DNA of 8,749 nucleotides. It comes from Stammera capleta_AF (GTDB lineage Bacteria; Pseudomonadota; Gammaproteobacteria; Enterobacterales; Enterobacteriaceae). This document shows, one piece after another, positions 1 through 7,083 of the stretch (position 1 is its first letter; each line of letters opens with the position of its first letter). The notes under the pieces are model-generated. The model was not told the DNA's origin. It saw nothing but the letters and a program-made list of their open reading frames with translations, and made no database searches. The DNA lies in contig CP144779.1 of NCBI GenBank assembly GCA_036689265.1, positions 1 through 8,749 on the forward strand, given 5' to 3'. The position numbers and the translations under genes were made by a program.

Positions 1-870
1 ATGCTTAGAAAGTTAATAAATACAAAAAAAACACTAATATTTATGGAGGCACATAATCCATTATCAGCAATTATAGTAAATAATGCTTTTTATAAAGATA
101 AAAAAAATAATGTAATTTATAAATATGATGGAATATGGTCTAGTTCCTTAGCAGATTCACTAACTAAAGGTATACCTGATAATGAAACTTTAAATTTAAA
201 AGAAAGAATACAAAATATTTTTGATATAAGATCAGTAACTAAATTACCCATCATTATTGATGCTGATACAGGAAAAAATACAGAATATTTTTCCTATTAT
301 ATTAATATTATGCAACAAGTAGGTATTAATGCTGTTGTTATAGAAGATAAAACAGGTATTAAAAAAAACTCTCTTTTAGGATTAAAGGTAAAACAAAATT
401 TAGAAGATATAGAAAAATTTTGTAATAAAATTTACGTAGGAAAAAAAAATATTTATAAAAATGATTTTTTAATAATTGCTAGAATGGAAGGATTAATTGC
501 TGGAAAATCTATTTCAGAAACTTTAAAAAGAGCATTCCGTGCAACAGAAGCTGGAGCTGATGGAATATTAATACATAGTATTCATAATACTCCAAAAGAA
601 ATTATTAATTTTAGTAAATTATACAAAAAAAAATACCCTTCTATACCATTAATATGTATTCCTACTACTTATAACTACATTAAATATCAAGAATTAGGAG
701 ATATAGGTTTTAATATAATTATATATGCAAATCATATGATTAGATCATCATATAAAATTATGGAAAAAATTTCTAAAATAATTTTAAAAAACCAAAGAAC
801 TTATGATATAGAAAATAAATGTATTTCTGTTAAAAAAATTTTAAATATTACAACAAAAATTTTAAATTAA
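1..870 (+). CDS. pepM: Phosphoenolpyruvate mutase (HvrA/PepM)
   Basis: This 289-aa cytoplasmic enzyme of the isocitrate lyase / PEP mutase superfamily rearranges phosphoenolpyruvate to phosphonopyruvate, the C-P bond-forming entry step of nearly all phosphonate pathways. Visible motifs are MEAHNPLSA (15-23), GIWSSSLADS (44-53, with the conserved Trp46 and Ser48), the metal-binding DADTG (87-91, Asp87 and Asp89; more usual is DGDTG), and EDKTGIKKNS (115-124). The last matches the mutase signature EDKxxxKxNS that separates PEP mutases from isocitrate lyase and phosphonopyruvate hydrolase relatives. Arg161 and His192 sit where the family has its phosphonate-binding Arg and His. Length is normal. 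A lysine/asparagine-rich stretch (about residues 32-43) lies before GIWSSS. It is the first gene of the operon, with the monooxygenase gene starting 15 bases after its stop. The window opens on this ATG, so no ribosome binding site can be judged; the family's N-terminal LRxLL-like start supports it. Assignment is very secure. Confidence 0.95.
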   Translation: MLRKLINTKKTLIFMEAHNPLSAIIVNNAFYKDKKNNVIYKYDGIWSSSLADSLTKGIPDNETLNLKERIQNIFDIRSVTKLPIIIDADTGKNTEYFSYYINIMQQVGINAVVIEDKTGIKKNSLLGLKVKQNLEDIEKFCNKIYVGKKNIYKNDFLIIARMEGLIAGKSISETLKRAFRATEAGADGILIHSIHNTPKEIINFSKLYKKKYPSIPLICIPTTYNYIKYQELGDIGFNIIIYANHMIRSSYKIMEKISKIILKNQRTYDIENKCISVKKILNITTKILN

Positions 871-885
871 AATAAAAAAAATAAA

Positions 886-2214
886 ATGCGTAAATTAATA
901 ATTGGAGCATATATAGCTTATAGTACAGGACATCATCCTGCATCGTGGAAATATAATAATTATAAAAAACAAAAATTACAAGATATAAATAAATATTTTT
1001 ATTTATCTAAAATATCTGAAAATGGATTTATTGATTTTATATTTTTAGCTGATACACCATCTGTTTTTCAAGACGATAAAGGTAGTGGATATGGTAGTAG
1101 AATAATATTATTTGAACCAATTACATTGTTGTCATCATTATCTAGTGTAACTAAAAATATAGGATTAATAGGAACATCATCTACAACATATAAACATCCA
1201 TATAATATAGCAAGAGAATACGCATCATTAGATCATATTAGTAATGGTAGAGCTGGATGGAATTTAGTTACATCATCGAAAAAAAATACAGCTGGAAATT
1301 TTGGATATTTAACACATTTAGAACATGATGAACGATATATAAAAGCAGAAGAATCATGTAATATAATTAAAAAATTATGGGATAGTTGGGATGATAAAGC
1401 ATTTATAAGAGACAAAAATAAAGGTATTTTTTACCTAAAAAATAAATGTTATCCAGTTAATTTTAAAGGTAAATATCTAAAAATATTTAATTCTATACTT
1501 AATGTATCTAGACCTCCCCAAGGACATCCTATAATAGTACAAGCAGGATCATCAATACCAGGAAAAAAATTAGCTGCAAAAAATGCTGAAATAGTATTTA
1601 CAGCTCAAAATAACATTAAAAGTGCAAAAAAATTTTACAAATATTTAAACAAAAAAATAAAAAAATATAATCGTCATTTTAAAAATATATTAATTATGCC
1701 AGGATTAAGTTTTTATATAGGTAAAACTGAAAAAGAAGCATATGAAAAATTTAATGATTTACAAAATTCAATACCTATTGAATTAGGATTAAATATGTTA
1801 GAAGATTTATTAGGTGGAGAAATAAATATTTCTAATTATGATATCAATAAACCTTTACCTAAAATACCTTATTCTAATGCTAATCAAAGTAGAAAAAAAA
1901 TAATAGAAAATATTACTAAACAAGAAAATCTTAGTATTAAAGAGATAAGTAAAAAAATTGCAGTATCAAGGGGACATTTAAATGTAATTGGTTCTTATGA
2001 CCAAGTAACTGAAATAATATTCAACTGGTTTAATAATAATGCATGTGATGGTTTTAATATAATGCCACCTGTACTTCCAGAATCATTAGAAGAATTTATA
2101 AATAATATTATTCCACGATTACAAAAAATTGGAATATACAAAAAAAAATATTCTTCTGGAACCTTAAGAGAAAAATTAAATATACCTAAACCAAAAAACA
2201 TAAATATTAAATAA
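886..2214 (+). CDS. hvrB: Flavin-dependent monooxygenase, NtaA/SnaA/DszA family (HvrB-like)
   Basis: This 442-aa bacterial luciferase-like (TIM-barrel) monooxygenase belongs to the class C two-component flavin enzymes that use FMNH2 from a separate reductase. Family hallmarks are an N-terminal HHPASW-type segment (about 16-21), the SNGRAGWNLVTS block (GRAGWN at 121-126), and the PPQGHPIIVQAGSS block (QGHP at 212-215, QAGSS at 219-223) followed by KLAAKNAEIVFTAQ. Length is typical (440-460 aa). In the pantaphos pathway the homologue is proposed to hydroxylate the carbon next to phosphorus; that role is inferred from its place between pepM and the synthase gene. No flavin reductase gene is in the window, so reduced flavin must come from another enzyme of the cell. 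No Shine-Dalgarno sequence is visible before the ATG, only A-rich DNA. The family call is firm; the substrate is inferred from context. Confidence 0.9.
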   Translation: MRKLIIGAYIAYSTGHHPASWKYNNYKKQKLQDINKYFYLSKISENGFIDFIFLADTPSVFQDDKGSGYGSRIILFEPITLLSSLSSVTKNIGLIGTSSTTYKHPYNIAREYASLDHISNGRAGWNLVTSSKKNTAGNFGYLTHLEHDERYIKAEESCNIIKKLWDSWDDKAFIRDKNKGIFYLKNKCYPVNFKGKYLKIFNSILNVSRPPQGHPIIVQAGSSIPGKKLAAKNAEIVFTAQNNIKSAKKFYKYLNKKIKKYNRHFKNILIMPGLSFYIGKTEKEAYEKFNDLQNSIPIELGLNMLEDLLGGEINISNYDINKPLPKIPYSNANQSRKKIIENITKQENLSIKEISKKIAVSRGHLNVIGSYDQVTEIIFNWFNNNACDGFNIMPPVLPESLEEFINNIIPRLQKIGIYKKKYSSGTLREKLNIPKPKNINIK

Positions 2215-2230
2215 AAAAAATTATTAAAAT

Positions 2231-3373
2231 ATGTCATATATAAATAACAATATTATAATAGAAGATACTACATTAAGAGATGGAGAACAATCTCCAGGAA
2301 TAGCTTTTAATAAAAAAACAAAAATAAAAATTTTTAATTTATTAGTAAATACAGGAATTAAATGGATAGAAGCAGGAACTCCAGCAATGAAAGGAGAAGA
2401 AGTAAAAGCTATTAAAATTATGTTAGAAAGAAAAAATGAAGTAAATATAATTGCCTGGAATAGAGGAGTTTTGGAAGATATAAAATACAGCATTTCATTA
2501 GGATTTAAATGTATACATATAGGATTACCAACATCAAAAATACATTTAAAATATAGTATAAACAAAGACAAAACATGGTTAATTAAAACAGCTACTAACT
2601 TAATTAAATTTTGTAAAGATAAAGATTTATTTGTTTCAATTAGTGCAGAAGATATAGGAAGAACTGATATTAATTTATTACAAGAATATGCAATATCTGT
2701 ACAAGAAGCTGGAGCTGATAGATTACGTTTATCAGATACTATAGGTATATTAGATTATGAACAATACGGTGAAAAAATAAGACAAATTAAAAATATATCC
2801 AATATAGATTTACAATGTCATTGTCATAACGATTTTGGTTTAGCAGTAGCTAATACTATATCCGGTTTAAAAGCAGGAGCTAAATATTTTCATGTTTGTG
2901 TTAATGGTATAGGAGAAAGAGCTGGTATGGCAGATTTAGCTCAAATGGTTATTTTATTACACCAAATTTACAATATAGATTTAGGAATTAATACCAAAAA
3001 ATTAATTAATCTTTCTTATAAAGTAGCAAAAGCTACCTATCAAAATATATATCCTTGGCAACCAATAGTAGGAAAAAATATTTTCAAACATGAATCAGGA
3101 ATACATACTAAAGGTATGTTAAAAAACAATAATACATTTGAACCATTTAATCCAAAAATATTAGGAAAAAAAAGAAAATTTATAATTGGAAAACATTCTG
3201 GAACAAATATATTAAAATATTATCTAGAAAAAAATGGTATAAAAACAGAAATAAAAATATTAAAAAAATGTTTAGAATTAGTTCGTAAAAAATCTGAAGT
3301 AAAAAAAGTAAACAAAAAAGAATTATACAATTTATATACTTTAGCAAAAAAAAAAATAGATAATGAATATTAA
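2231..3373 (+). CDS. hvrC: 2-Phosphonomethylmalate synthase (NifV/FrbC-type condensing enzyme, HvrC-like)
   Basis: This 380-aa protein of the homocitrate / isopropylmalate synthase (HMGL-like TIM barrel) family joins acetyl-CoA to a 2-oxoacid. Next to PEP mutase the expected acceptor is phosphonopyruvate, giving 2-phosphonomethylmalate. Motifs are EDTTLRDGEQSPG (11-23, with Arg16 and metal ligand Asp17), CHCHNDFGLAVANT (196-209, metal-binding His197 and His199), NGIGERAGMA, and HESGIHTKGM (from His287) in the C-terminal subdomain. At 380 aa it lacks the roughly 120-residue allosteric leucine-binding domain of true LeuA, so feedback inhibition by leucine is not expected. It resembles NifV, but no nitrogenase gene is present. 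The ORF ends in a lysine-rich tail containing an 11-A run, and its last 11 bases overlap hvrD. No clear ribosome binding site precedes the ATG. Homocitrate synthase activity is the main alternative and is made unlikely by the neighbours. Confidence 0.9.
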   Translation: MSYINNNIIIEDTTLRDGEQSPGIAFNKKTKIKIFNLLVNTGIKWIEAGTPAMKGEEVKAIKIMLERKNEVNIIAWNRGVLEDIKYSISLGFKCIHIGLPTSKIHLKYSINKDKTWLIKTATNLIKFCKDKDLFVSISAEDIGRTDINLLQEYAISVQEAGADRLRLSDTIGILDYEQYGEKIRQIKNISNIDLQCHCHNDFGLAVANTISGLKAGAKYFHVCVNGIGERAGMADLAQMVILLHQIYNIDLGINTKKLINLSYKVAKATYQNIYPWQPIVGKNIFKHESGIHTKGMLKNNNTFEPFNPKILGKKRKFIIGKHSGTNILKYYLEKNGIKTEIKILKKCLELVRKKSEVKKVNKKELYNLYTLAKKKIDNEY

Positions 3374-4601
3374 AAAAAATGAACCAATAGTAAATAAAAT
3401 TATAAAGTTACATAGCAATAATCAAAAAATATATACTGGTAATATAGTTAAAGTATATATAGATCATATTTACATACAAGATGGTAATTCACCAACTATT
3501 GCAACTTATTTTAATAAATATAATTTAAAAAAAACATTTAATTCACATAAAATAAGCTTTTTTTTTGACCATTCAGTATTATCAATAAATAAAAAAATAT
3601 CATGGCAAATAAAAAATGCACTTAATTTTGCTAAAAAAATAAAAGCAAACATTTACTACAGAGGTGAAGGAATAAGCCATATAATAGCTATTGAAAAAAA
3701 AATTTTTATGCCTAGAAAAATTATTTTAGGATCAGATTCACATACTTGTACAGGAGGTATATTTCAATGTTTATCTTTAGGAATGGGAGCATCTGATATC
3801 GTAGCATCTATGATAACTGGTAAAATTTGGATTAAAATACCTGAAACCATTAATATTAACATCATTGGAACTCCTCATGAAACTGTTAGAAGTAAAGATG
3901 TTATGTTATTTATATTAAAAAAATATCCAATACAAATGTTTTTATATAAATCTATAGAAATATCTGGAGAATGGATTGAAAATTTATCTATAGATTCAGC
4001 AAAAACAATAGCTAATATGTCAGTAGAATTAGGAGCAAAATGTATATTTTTACCTTATGGTAAATACAGACCCGAAGGAATGTATAAAATAGAAAAAAAC
4101 AATGGTGATTATAATTTATCTATTTCAATAAATAATTTAGTTCCTCAAATTGCTAAACCACATTATCCTAACAATGTAACTAATATAGATAAATTATCAG
4201 GTACAAAAATAAATTATGTTTTTATAGGAAGCTGTGCAAACAGCAGTTTAGAAGATATTAAAGAAGTATCTAAAATAATAAAAAATAAAAAAATACACAA
4301 AAATATTCATTGTATATTAACACCTGGATCAAAAAAAATATATTTAAAATCTATTAAAAAAGGTTACATACAAACACTTATTAAATCTGGTGTTATCATA
4401 ACTCCACCAGGATGTGGTCCATGTGTAGGAACGCAAGGATCTATACCATCAGATAAAGATAAAATAATGACTACAATGAATAGAAATTTTATTGGAAGAA
4501 TGGGTAATCCTAAAACAAATATTTATATTTGTTCACCTATTGTAGCTATATATACAGCATATTTAGGTAAAATACCAAAAATTGAGGATTTAAAGTTATG
4601 A
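3363..4601 (+). CDS. hvrD: Aconitase-family dehydratase large subunit (LeuC-like, phosphonomethylmalate dehydratase, HvrD-like)
   Basis: This 412-aa large subunit of a two-subunit [4Fe-4S] hydro-lyase is of the LeuC2/homoaconitase size class. Motifs are GSDSHTCTGG (123-132), FIGSCANSSLEDI (cluster ligand Cys291) and PPGCGPCVGTQG (cluster ligands Cys351 and Cys354), so all three cluster cysteines are present. With HvrE it should dehydrate, and possibly rehydrate, 2-phosphonomethylmalate, paralleling LeuCD on isopropylmalate and the aconitase homologues of the FR-900098 and phosphinothricin pathways. The start lies inside the end of hvrC (11-base overlap) and the TGA stop overlaps the hvrE start as ATGA, which indicates translational coupling and equal subunit supply. 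This TGA also shows that UGA is a stop codon here. A real leucine-pathway LeuC is the alternative, but leuB is missing and the context is phosphonate biosynthesis. Confidence 0.88.
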   Translation: MNIKKNEPIVNKIIKLHSNNQKIYTGNIVKVYIDHIYIQDGNSPTIATYFNKYNLKKTFNSHKISFFFDHSVLSINKKISWQIKNALNFAKKIKANIYYRGEGISHIIAIEKKIFMPRKIILGSDSHTCTGGIFQCLSLGMGASDIVASMITGKIWIKIPETININIIGTPHETVRSKDVMLFILKKYPIQMFLYKSIEISGEWIENLSIDSAKTIANMSVELGAKCIFLPYGKYRPEGMYKIEKNNGDYNLSISINNLVPQIAKPHYPNNVTNIDKLSGTKINYVFIGSCANSSLEDIKEVSKIIKNKKIHKNIHCILTPGSKKIYLKSIKKGYIQTLIKSGVIITPPGCGPCVGTQGSIPSDKDKIMTTMNRNFIGRMGNPKTNIYICSPIVAIYTAYLGKIPKIEDLKL

Positions 4602-5098
4602 AAAAAACCATGGTTTTAAAAGCAAAATTTATAAATGATGATTTAATATCAACCGATGATATTTTACCTGCTAAATTTAAACATATGTATACAGATGGAC
4701 AAAAATTATCCAAATATTTATTTTACAATAAATATCCAAAACTTAGTAAAAAATTAAAAAATTACCAGGCAATAATATCAAATGGAATATTCGGAATAGG
4801 TAGTTCACGTGAACAAGCAGTAGATGCTTTATTGCAAAAAGGTATAAAAATAATAATATCTAACGATTTTGGTAGAATATTCTTTAGAAATTCATGGAAT
4901 TTAGGATTAATTGTATTACAATCCAATATAGATAAAATTAAAGATGATAATTTTATAAAAATTAATTTAAAAAAAGGTTTTATGAAAATAGAAAAAAAAA
5001 CCTTTTTTTTTAACCCTCCATCAAAATACATGATAAACCTAATTAAACATAAAGGAATTATTAATTATATAAAAGAGACAAAATATGATTTTAAATAA
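4598..5098 (+). CDS. hvrE: Aconitase-family dehydratase small subunit (LeuD-like, HvrE-like)
   Basis: This 166-aa swivel-domain subunit, of normal LeuD2 length, pairs with HvrD to form the active [4Fe-4S] dehydratase. It shows the DDLISTDDILPAKF start typical of small subunits, the GSSREQAVDALLQKGIKIII block (GSSREQA at 68-74, substrate-binding Ser/Arg loop) and FGRIFFRNSWNLGLIVL. The ATG overlaps the hvrD stop (ATGA) and has the best ribosome binding site of the operon, TGAGGA around 4583-4588, about 10 bases upstream. A second in-frame ATG at 4610 is a less likely start because it loses the coupling. The 3' end overlaps the methyltransferase gene by 14 bases. Subunit identity is firm; the substrate is inferred from the neighbouring genes. 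Confidence 0.88.
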   Translation: MKKTMVLKAKFINDDLISTDDILPAKFKHMYTDGQKLSKYLFYNKYPKLSKKLKNYQAIISNGIFGIGSSREQAVDALLQKGIKIIISNDFGRIFFRNSWNLGLIVLQSNIDKIKDDNFIKINLKKGFMKIEKKTFFFNPPSKYMINLIKHKGIINYIKETKYDFK

Positions 5099-5867
5099 CA
5101 GAAAAAATAAATTTGATGGATTAGCCAAAGAATATGATTTATATCGTCCTAGATATCCTAGTTTATTATTCAAAGAAATAAATAATTGGAGTATTAAAAA
5201 AAATAAAAAAAATATTTTAGATATAGGTTCAGGAACTGGAATAGCTTTAGAAGGATTAATAAAAATATTAGGTAAACAAAACAATTTCTTTGCTATAGAT
5301 TTATCACAAGATATGATAAATGTAGGTAAAAAAAAGTATCCTTATGTAAAATGGATAAAAGGTAAAGCAGAAAATGAAATTAAAAAATTACCTAAAATGG
5401 ACATAATAATTTCAGCACAATCTTTTCAATGGATGAATAGAATTAAATTGCTGAAAATAATTAAAAAAAAATTAAATTTAAAAGGTATATTTTGCATATT
5501 ACAAAATAATAGAAATTATAAAATAAATGATTTTTTAAATAAATATGAACATATATTAGAAAAAATAAATTCAAAATATTCTAGAAAATACAGAAAATTT
5601 AAATATAAAAAAGAAATTAAATTAATATTTAATGATAAATATAGCATTTATATTTATCTAAATTATTTATGGAAAGATTATTTAACTAAAAAAGAATTTA
5701 TAGGTATGAGTTATTCTTCTACTCAAGTTCAAAAAGTTAAAAATATTAATAATAATTTATTTAAAAAAAAAATTAAAAATCTTATTAAAAAACATTATAA
5801 AAAAAATAACTCAATAAAAATAGATTTTACAAGTGAATTATTTTTAGTAAAAAATTATTATAAATAA
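5085..5867 (+). CDS. hvrF: Class I SAM-dependent methyltransferase (HvrF-like)
   Basis: This 260-aa Rossmann-fold methyltransferase starts with KFDGLAKEYDLYRPRYP, as in the Methyltransf_11/25 group. Motif I is LDIGSGTG (45-52), the adenosine-ribose acidic residue is in FAIDLSQDM (Asp72), and motif IV is IISAQSFQWM. Trans-aconitate methyltransferase and its relatives share this layout, which fits a tricarboxylate-like phosphonate substrate. The corresponding Pantoea gene hvrF is, as I recall, needed for the HiVir phenotype although pantaphos itself carries no methyl group, so the true role is open. The C-terminal half (from about residue 120) is very rich in Lys, Asn and Ile and has lost recognisable motifs. 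The ATG lies 14 bases inside hvrE, with a weak GAGA ribosome binding site at 5075-5078. The fold is certain; the substrate is unknown. Confidence 0.85.
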   Translation: MILNNRKNKFDGLAKEYDLYRPRYPSLLFKEINNWSIKKNKKNILDIGSGTGIALEGLIKILGKQNNFFAIDLSQDMINVGKKKYPYVKWIKGKAENEIKKLPKMDIIISAQSFQWMNRIKLLKIIKKKLNLKGIFCILQNNRNYKINDFLNKYEHILEKINSKYSRKYRKFKYKKEIKLIFNDKYSIYIYLNYLWKDYLTKKEFIGMSYSSTQVQKVKNINNNLFKKKIKNLIKKHYKKNNSIKIDFTSELFLVKNYYK

Positions 5868-5879
5868 AAATATATATTT

Positions 5880-5883
5880 AAGG
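5880..5883 (+). promoter_or_regulatory. Candidate ribosome binding site for an ATT start of the MFS gene
   Basis: AAGG (TAAGG if 5879 is included) is the only purine-rich Shine-Dalgarno-like word just upstream of the open MFS frame. It stands 9 bases before an in-frame ATT at 5893, which is normal spacing, and only 3 bases before an in-frame ATA at 5887. It supports an unusual start at 5893. Confidence 0.35.
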
Positions 5884-5892
5884 TTTATAAAA

Positions 5893-7083
5893 ATTAACAA
5901 ACAATTTAATTATCAAATAAATATTTCGTTACTTTCTATATCAGAAAGTATACAAAATATTGTTTTAACATGGTTAATATATAAATATACAAATAATTCA
6001 TTAGCTATAAGTTTAATTACATTTGTTAATTATTTTCCAATGTTTATTTATGCTATAACATATATTTTTATTGCTGATTTAATAAATCCAATATATCAAT
6101 TTAACATAACTAATTTATTTTTATTAATTAATTCTTTTTTAATGGTTTTTTTTTCTATTTTAATAAAAAAAAATATAAATATTTATATATTTATATTATT
6201 TATATTACAAATAACTTATTCTTGTACAAAAACATTAAATAAAATTATTTTAAATAAAATTTTAAAAATTGTTTTTCCCTTTTACAAAATAGAAAAAACA
6301 ATACAAATTTCTTTTTCTTTAATACAAATATTTCAAACTATAGGAAATCTTATTGGAAATATATTCATTATAAAAAATAATATTATTTTAGGATTTATAT
6401 GTATATTTATACTATATATAATTAATTTATTATTAAGCTATAAACTATTAAAAAATAGATATTCATATCATAAAAAACATAGTAAAAAAACAAAAATTAA
6501 TATTAAAAAAGATTTATATTGGTTAAAAAAAACATTCCAAAAAAAACCATCATTAATATTATTAATATTATCTATACCACCAAGTGGAATATATCAATAT
6601 CTAAATACCATTTTACCTTTTCTAACAACATTATTTTATTGTAATAAAAGTATATACTTTTTTTTATTAAACTTTTCATCAACATTTTTTTCTTCAATAG
6701 TAGGTATTTTATTATTTAAAAATATTTTATCTAAACAATTTATAGAAAAATACAGTATGTTAATATGTTCATTATTAATATTATTATTAAGTATAAATAC
6801 TAACTTTATAATTTTATTAATTTTAAATTCTTTATGTTTCGCATTACTATCAAGTAACATAATTTGTATGCAAGTAAAAATAAATAAATTATTTTCATAT
6901 AATAATTTAGGTAAATTTATTATTTTACGTAATTCTATTGCTAGTTTATCAAAAATAATATTTTCGTTTATTGCAGCTTTTTTAATCAAAAAAGTATCTT
7001 TATTTTTATTATATATCTTTCCCTTTATTAGTTTGTTGTTTTTTTATATTTTTTTTATTTATATAAATTATTTAAATATTTAG
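5893..7083 (+). CDS. Major facilitator superfamily exporter with non-canonical start (HvrI-like)
   Basis: This is a very hydrophobic 12-TM transporter, probably the phosphonate exporter in the inner membrane. The first ATG (6040) would give 347 aa and cut off TM1 and part of TM2. The same frame is open back to 5851 and codes for typical MFS N-terminal sequence: LLSISESIQNIVLTWLIYKYT, then LAISLITFVNYFPMFIY, matching the family pattern of a TM1 'LPWLVYxLTGS' and a TM2 ending in 'LADR'. No ATG, GTG or TTG exists in that extension, so I place the start at ATT 5893 behind AAGG, giving 396 aa, the usual MFS length. Motif A between TM2 and TM3 is degenerate (IADLINPI; the Asp is kept). A basic cytoplasmic loop (about HKKHSKKTKINIKK) separates the TM1-6 and TM7-12 halves. 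It begins 25 bases after hvrF, and the stop is TAG. Position in the operon suggests the HvrI role, but sequence is too divergent to give the symbol. A decaying pseudogene is possible but there is no internal stop. Confidence 0.75.
   Translation: MNKQFNYQINISLLSISESIQNIVLTWLIYKYTNNSLAISLITFVNYFPMFIYAITYIFIADLINPIYQFNITNLFLLINSFLMVFFSILIKKNINIYIFILFILQITYSCTKTLNKIILNKILKIVFPFYKIEKTIQISFSLIQIFQTIGNLIGNIFIIKNNIILGFICIFILYIINLLLSYKLLKNRYSYHKKHSKKTKINIKKDLYWLKKTFQKKPSLILLILSIPPSGIYQYLNTILPFLTTLFYCNKSIYFFLLNFSSTFFSSIVGILLFKNILSKQFIEKYSMLICSLLILLLSINTNFIILLILNSLCFALLSSNIICMQVKINKLFSYNNLGKFIILRNSIASLSKIIFSFIAAFLIKKVSLFLLYIFPFISLLFFYIFFIYINYLNI

Larger units (their letters stand above)
1..7083 (+). other. 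Seven-gene phosphonate biosynthesis and export operon (HiVir/pantaphos-like)
   Basis: All seven genes lie on the + strand with gaps of 15-25 bases or short overlaps (11, 4 and 14 bases), so they are probably co-transcribed. Domain content and order are PEP mutase, flavin monooxygenase, NifV-like synthase, LeuC-like, LeuD-like, methyltransferase, MFS. From memory, the first six follow the order hvrA-hvrF of the Pantoea ananatis HiVir (pantaphos) cluster, and the MFS gene corresponds to hvrI. The FR-900098 (frb) and phosphinothricin clusters share the PEP mutase / phosphonomethylmalate synthase / aconitase-like logic, but I do not recall them pairing it with an NtaA-type monooxygenase and a separate LeuD-like subunit. 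Genes for the GNAT acetyltransferase, ATP-grasp enzyme and flavin reductase of HiVir are not in the window. No clear terminator follows the last gene. The product is inferred, not shown. Confidence 0.85.

Noticed and set aside
2224..2571. - strand ORF of 115 codons opposite the start of hvrC
   Set aside because: The opposite frame carries the DTTLRDGEQ catalytic motif of the synthase; this one is a hydrophobic shadow.
2231..3373. Reading the synthase as NifV (homocitrate synthase of nitrogen fixation)
   Set aside because: Length and motifs allow it, but no nif gene is present and the phosphonopyruvate-forming enzyme is encoded in the same operon.
4598..4601. Alternative genetic code with UGA as Trp
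   Set aside because: TGA is used as the hvrD stop in a classic ATGA overlap, and conserved Trp positions use TGG.
2231..5098. Reading the LeuA/LeuC/LeuD-like genes as a leucine biosynthesis operon
   Set aside because: The synthase lacks the LeuA regulatory domain, leuB is absent, and the genes sit directly behind PEP mutase and a NtaA-type monooxygenase in the order of a known phosphonate cluster.
6636..6989. - strand ORF of 117 codons inside the MFS gene
   Set aside because: It lies opposite membrane-segment codons, has composition set by the other strand, and shows no motif or ribosome binding site.
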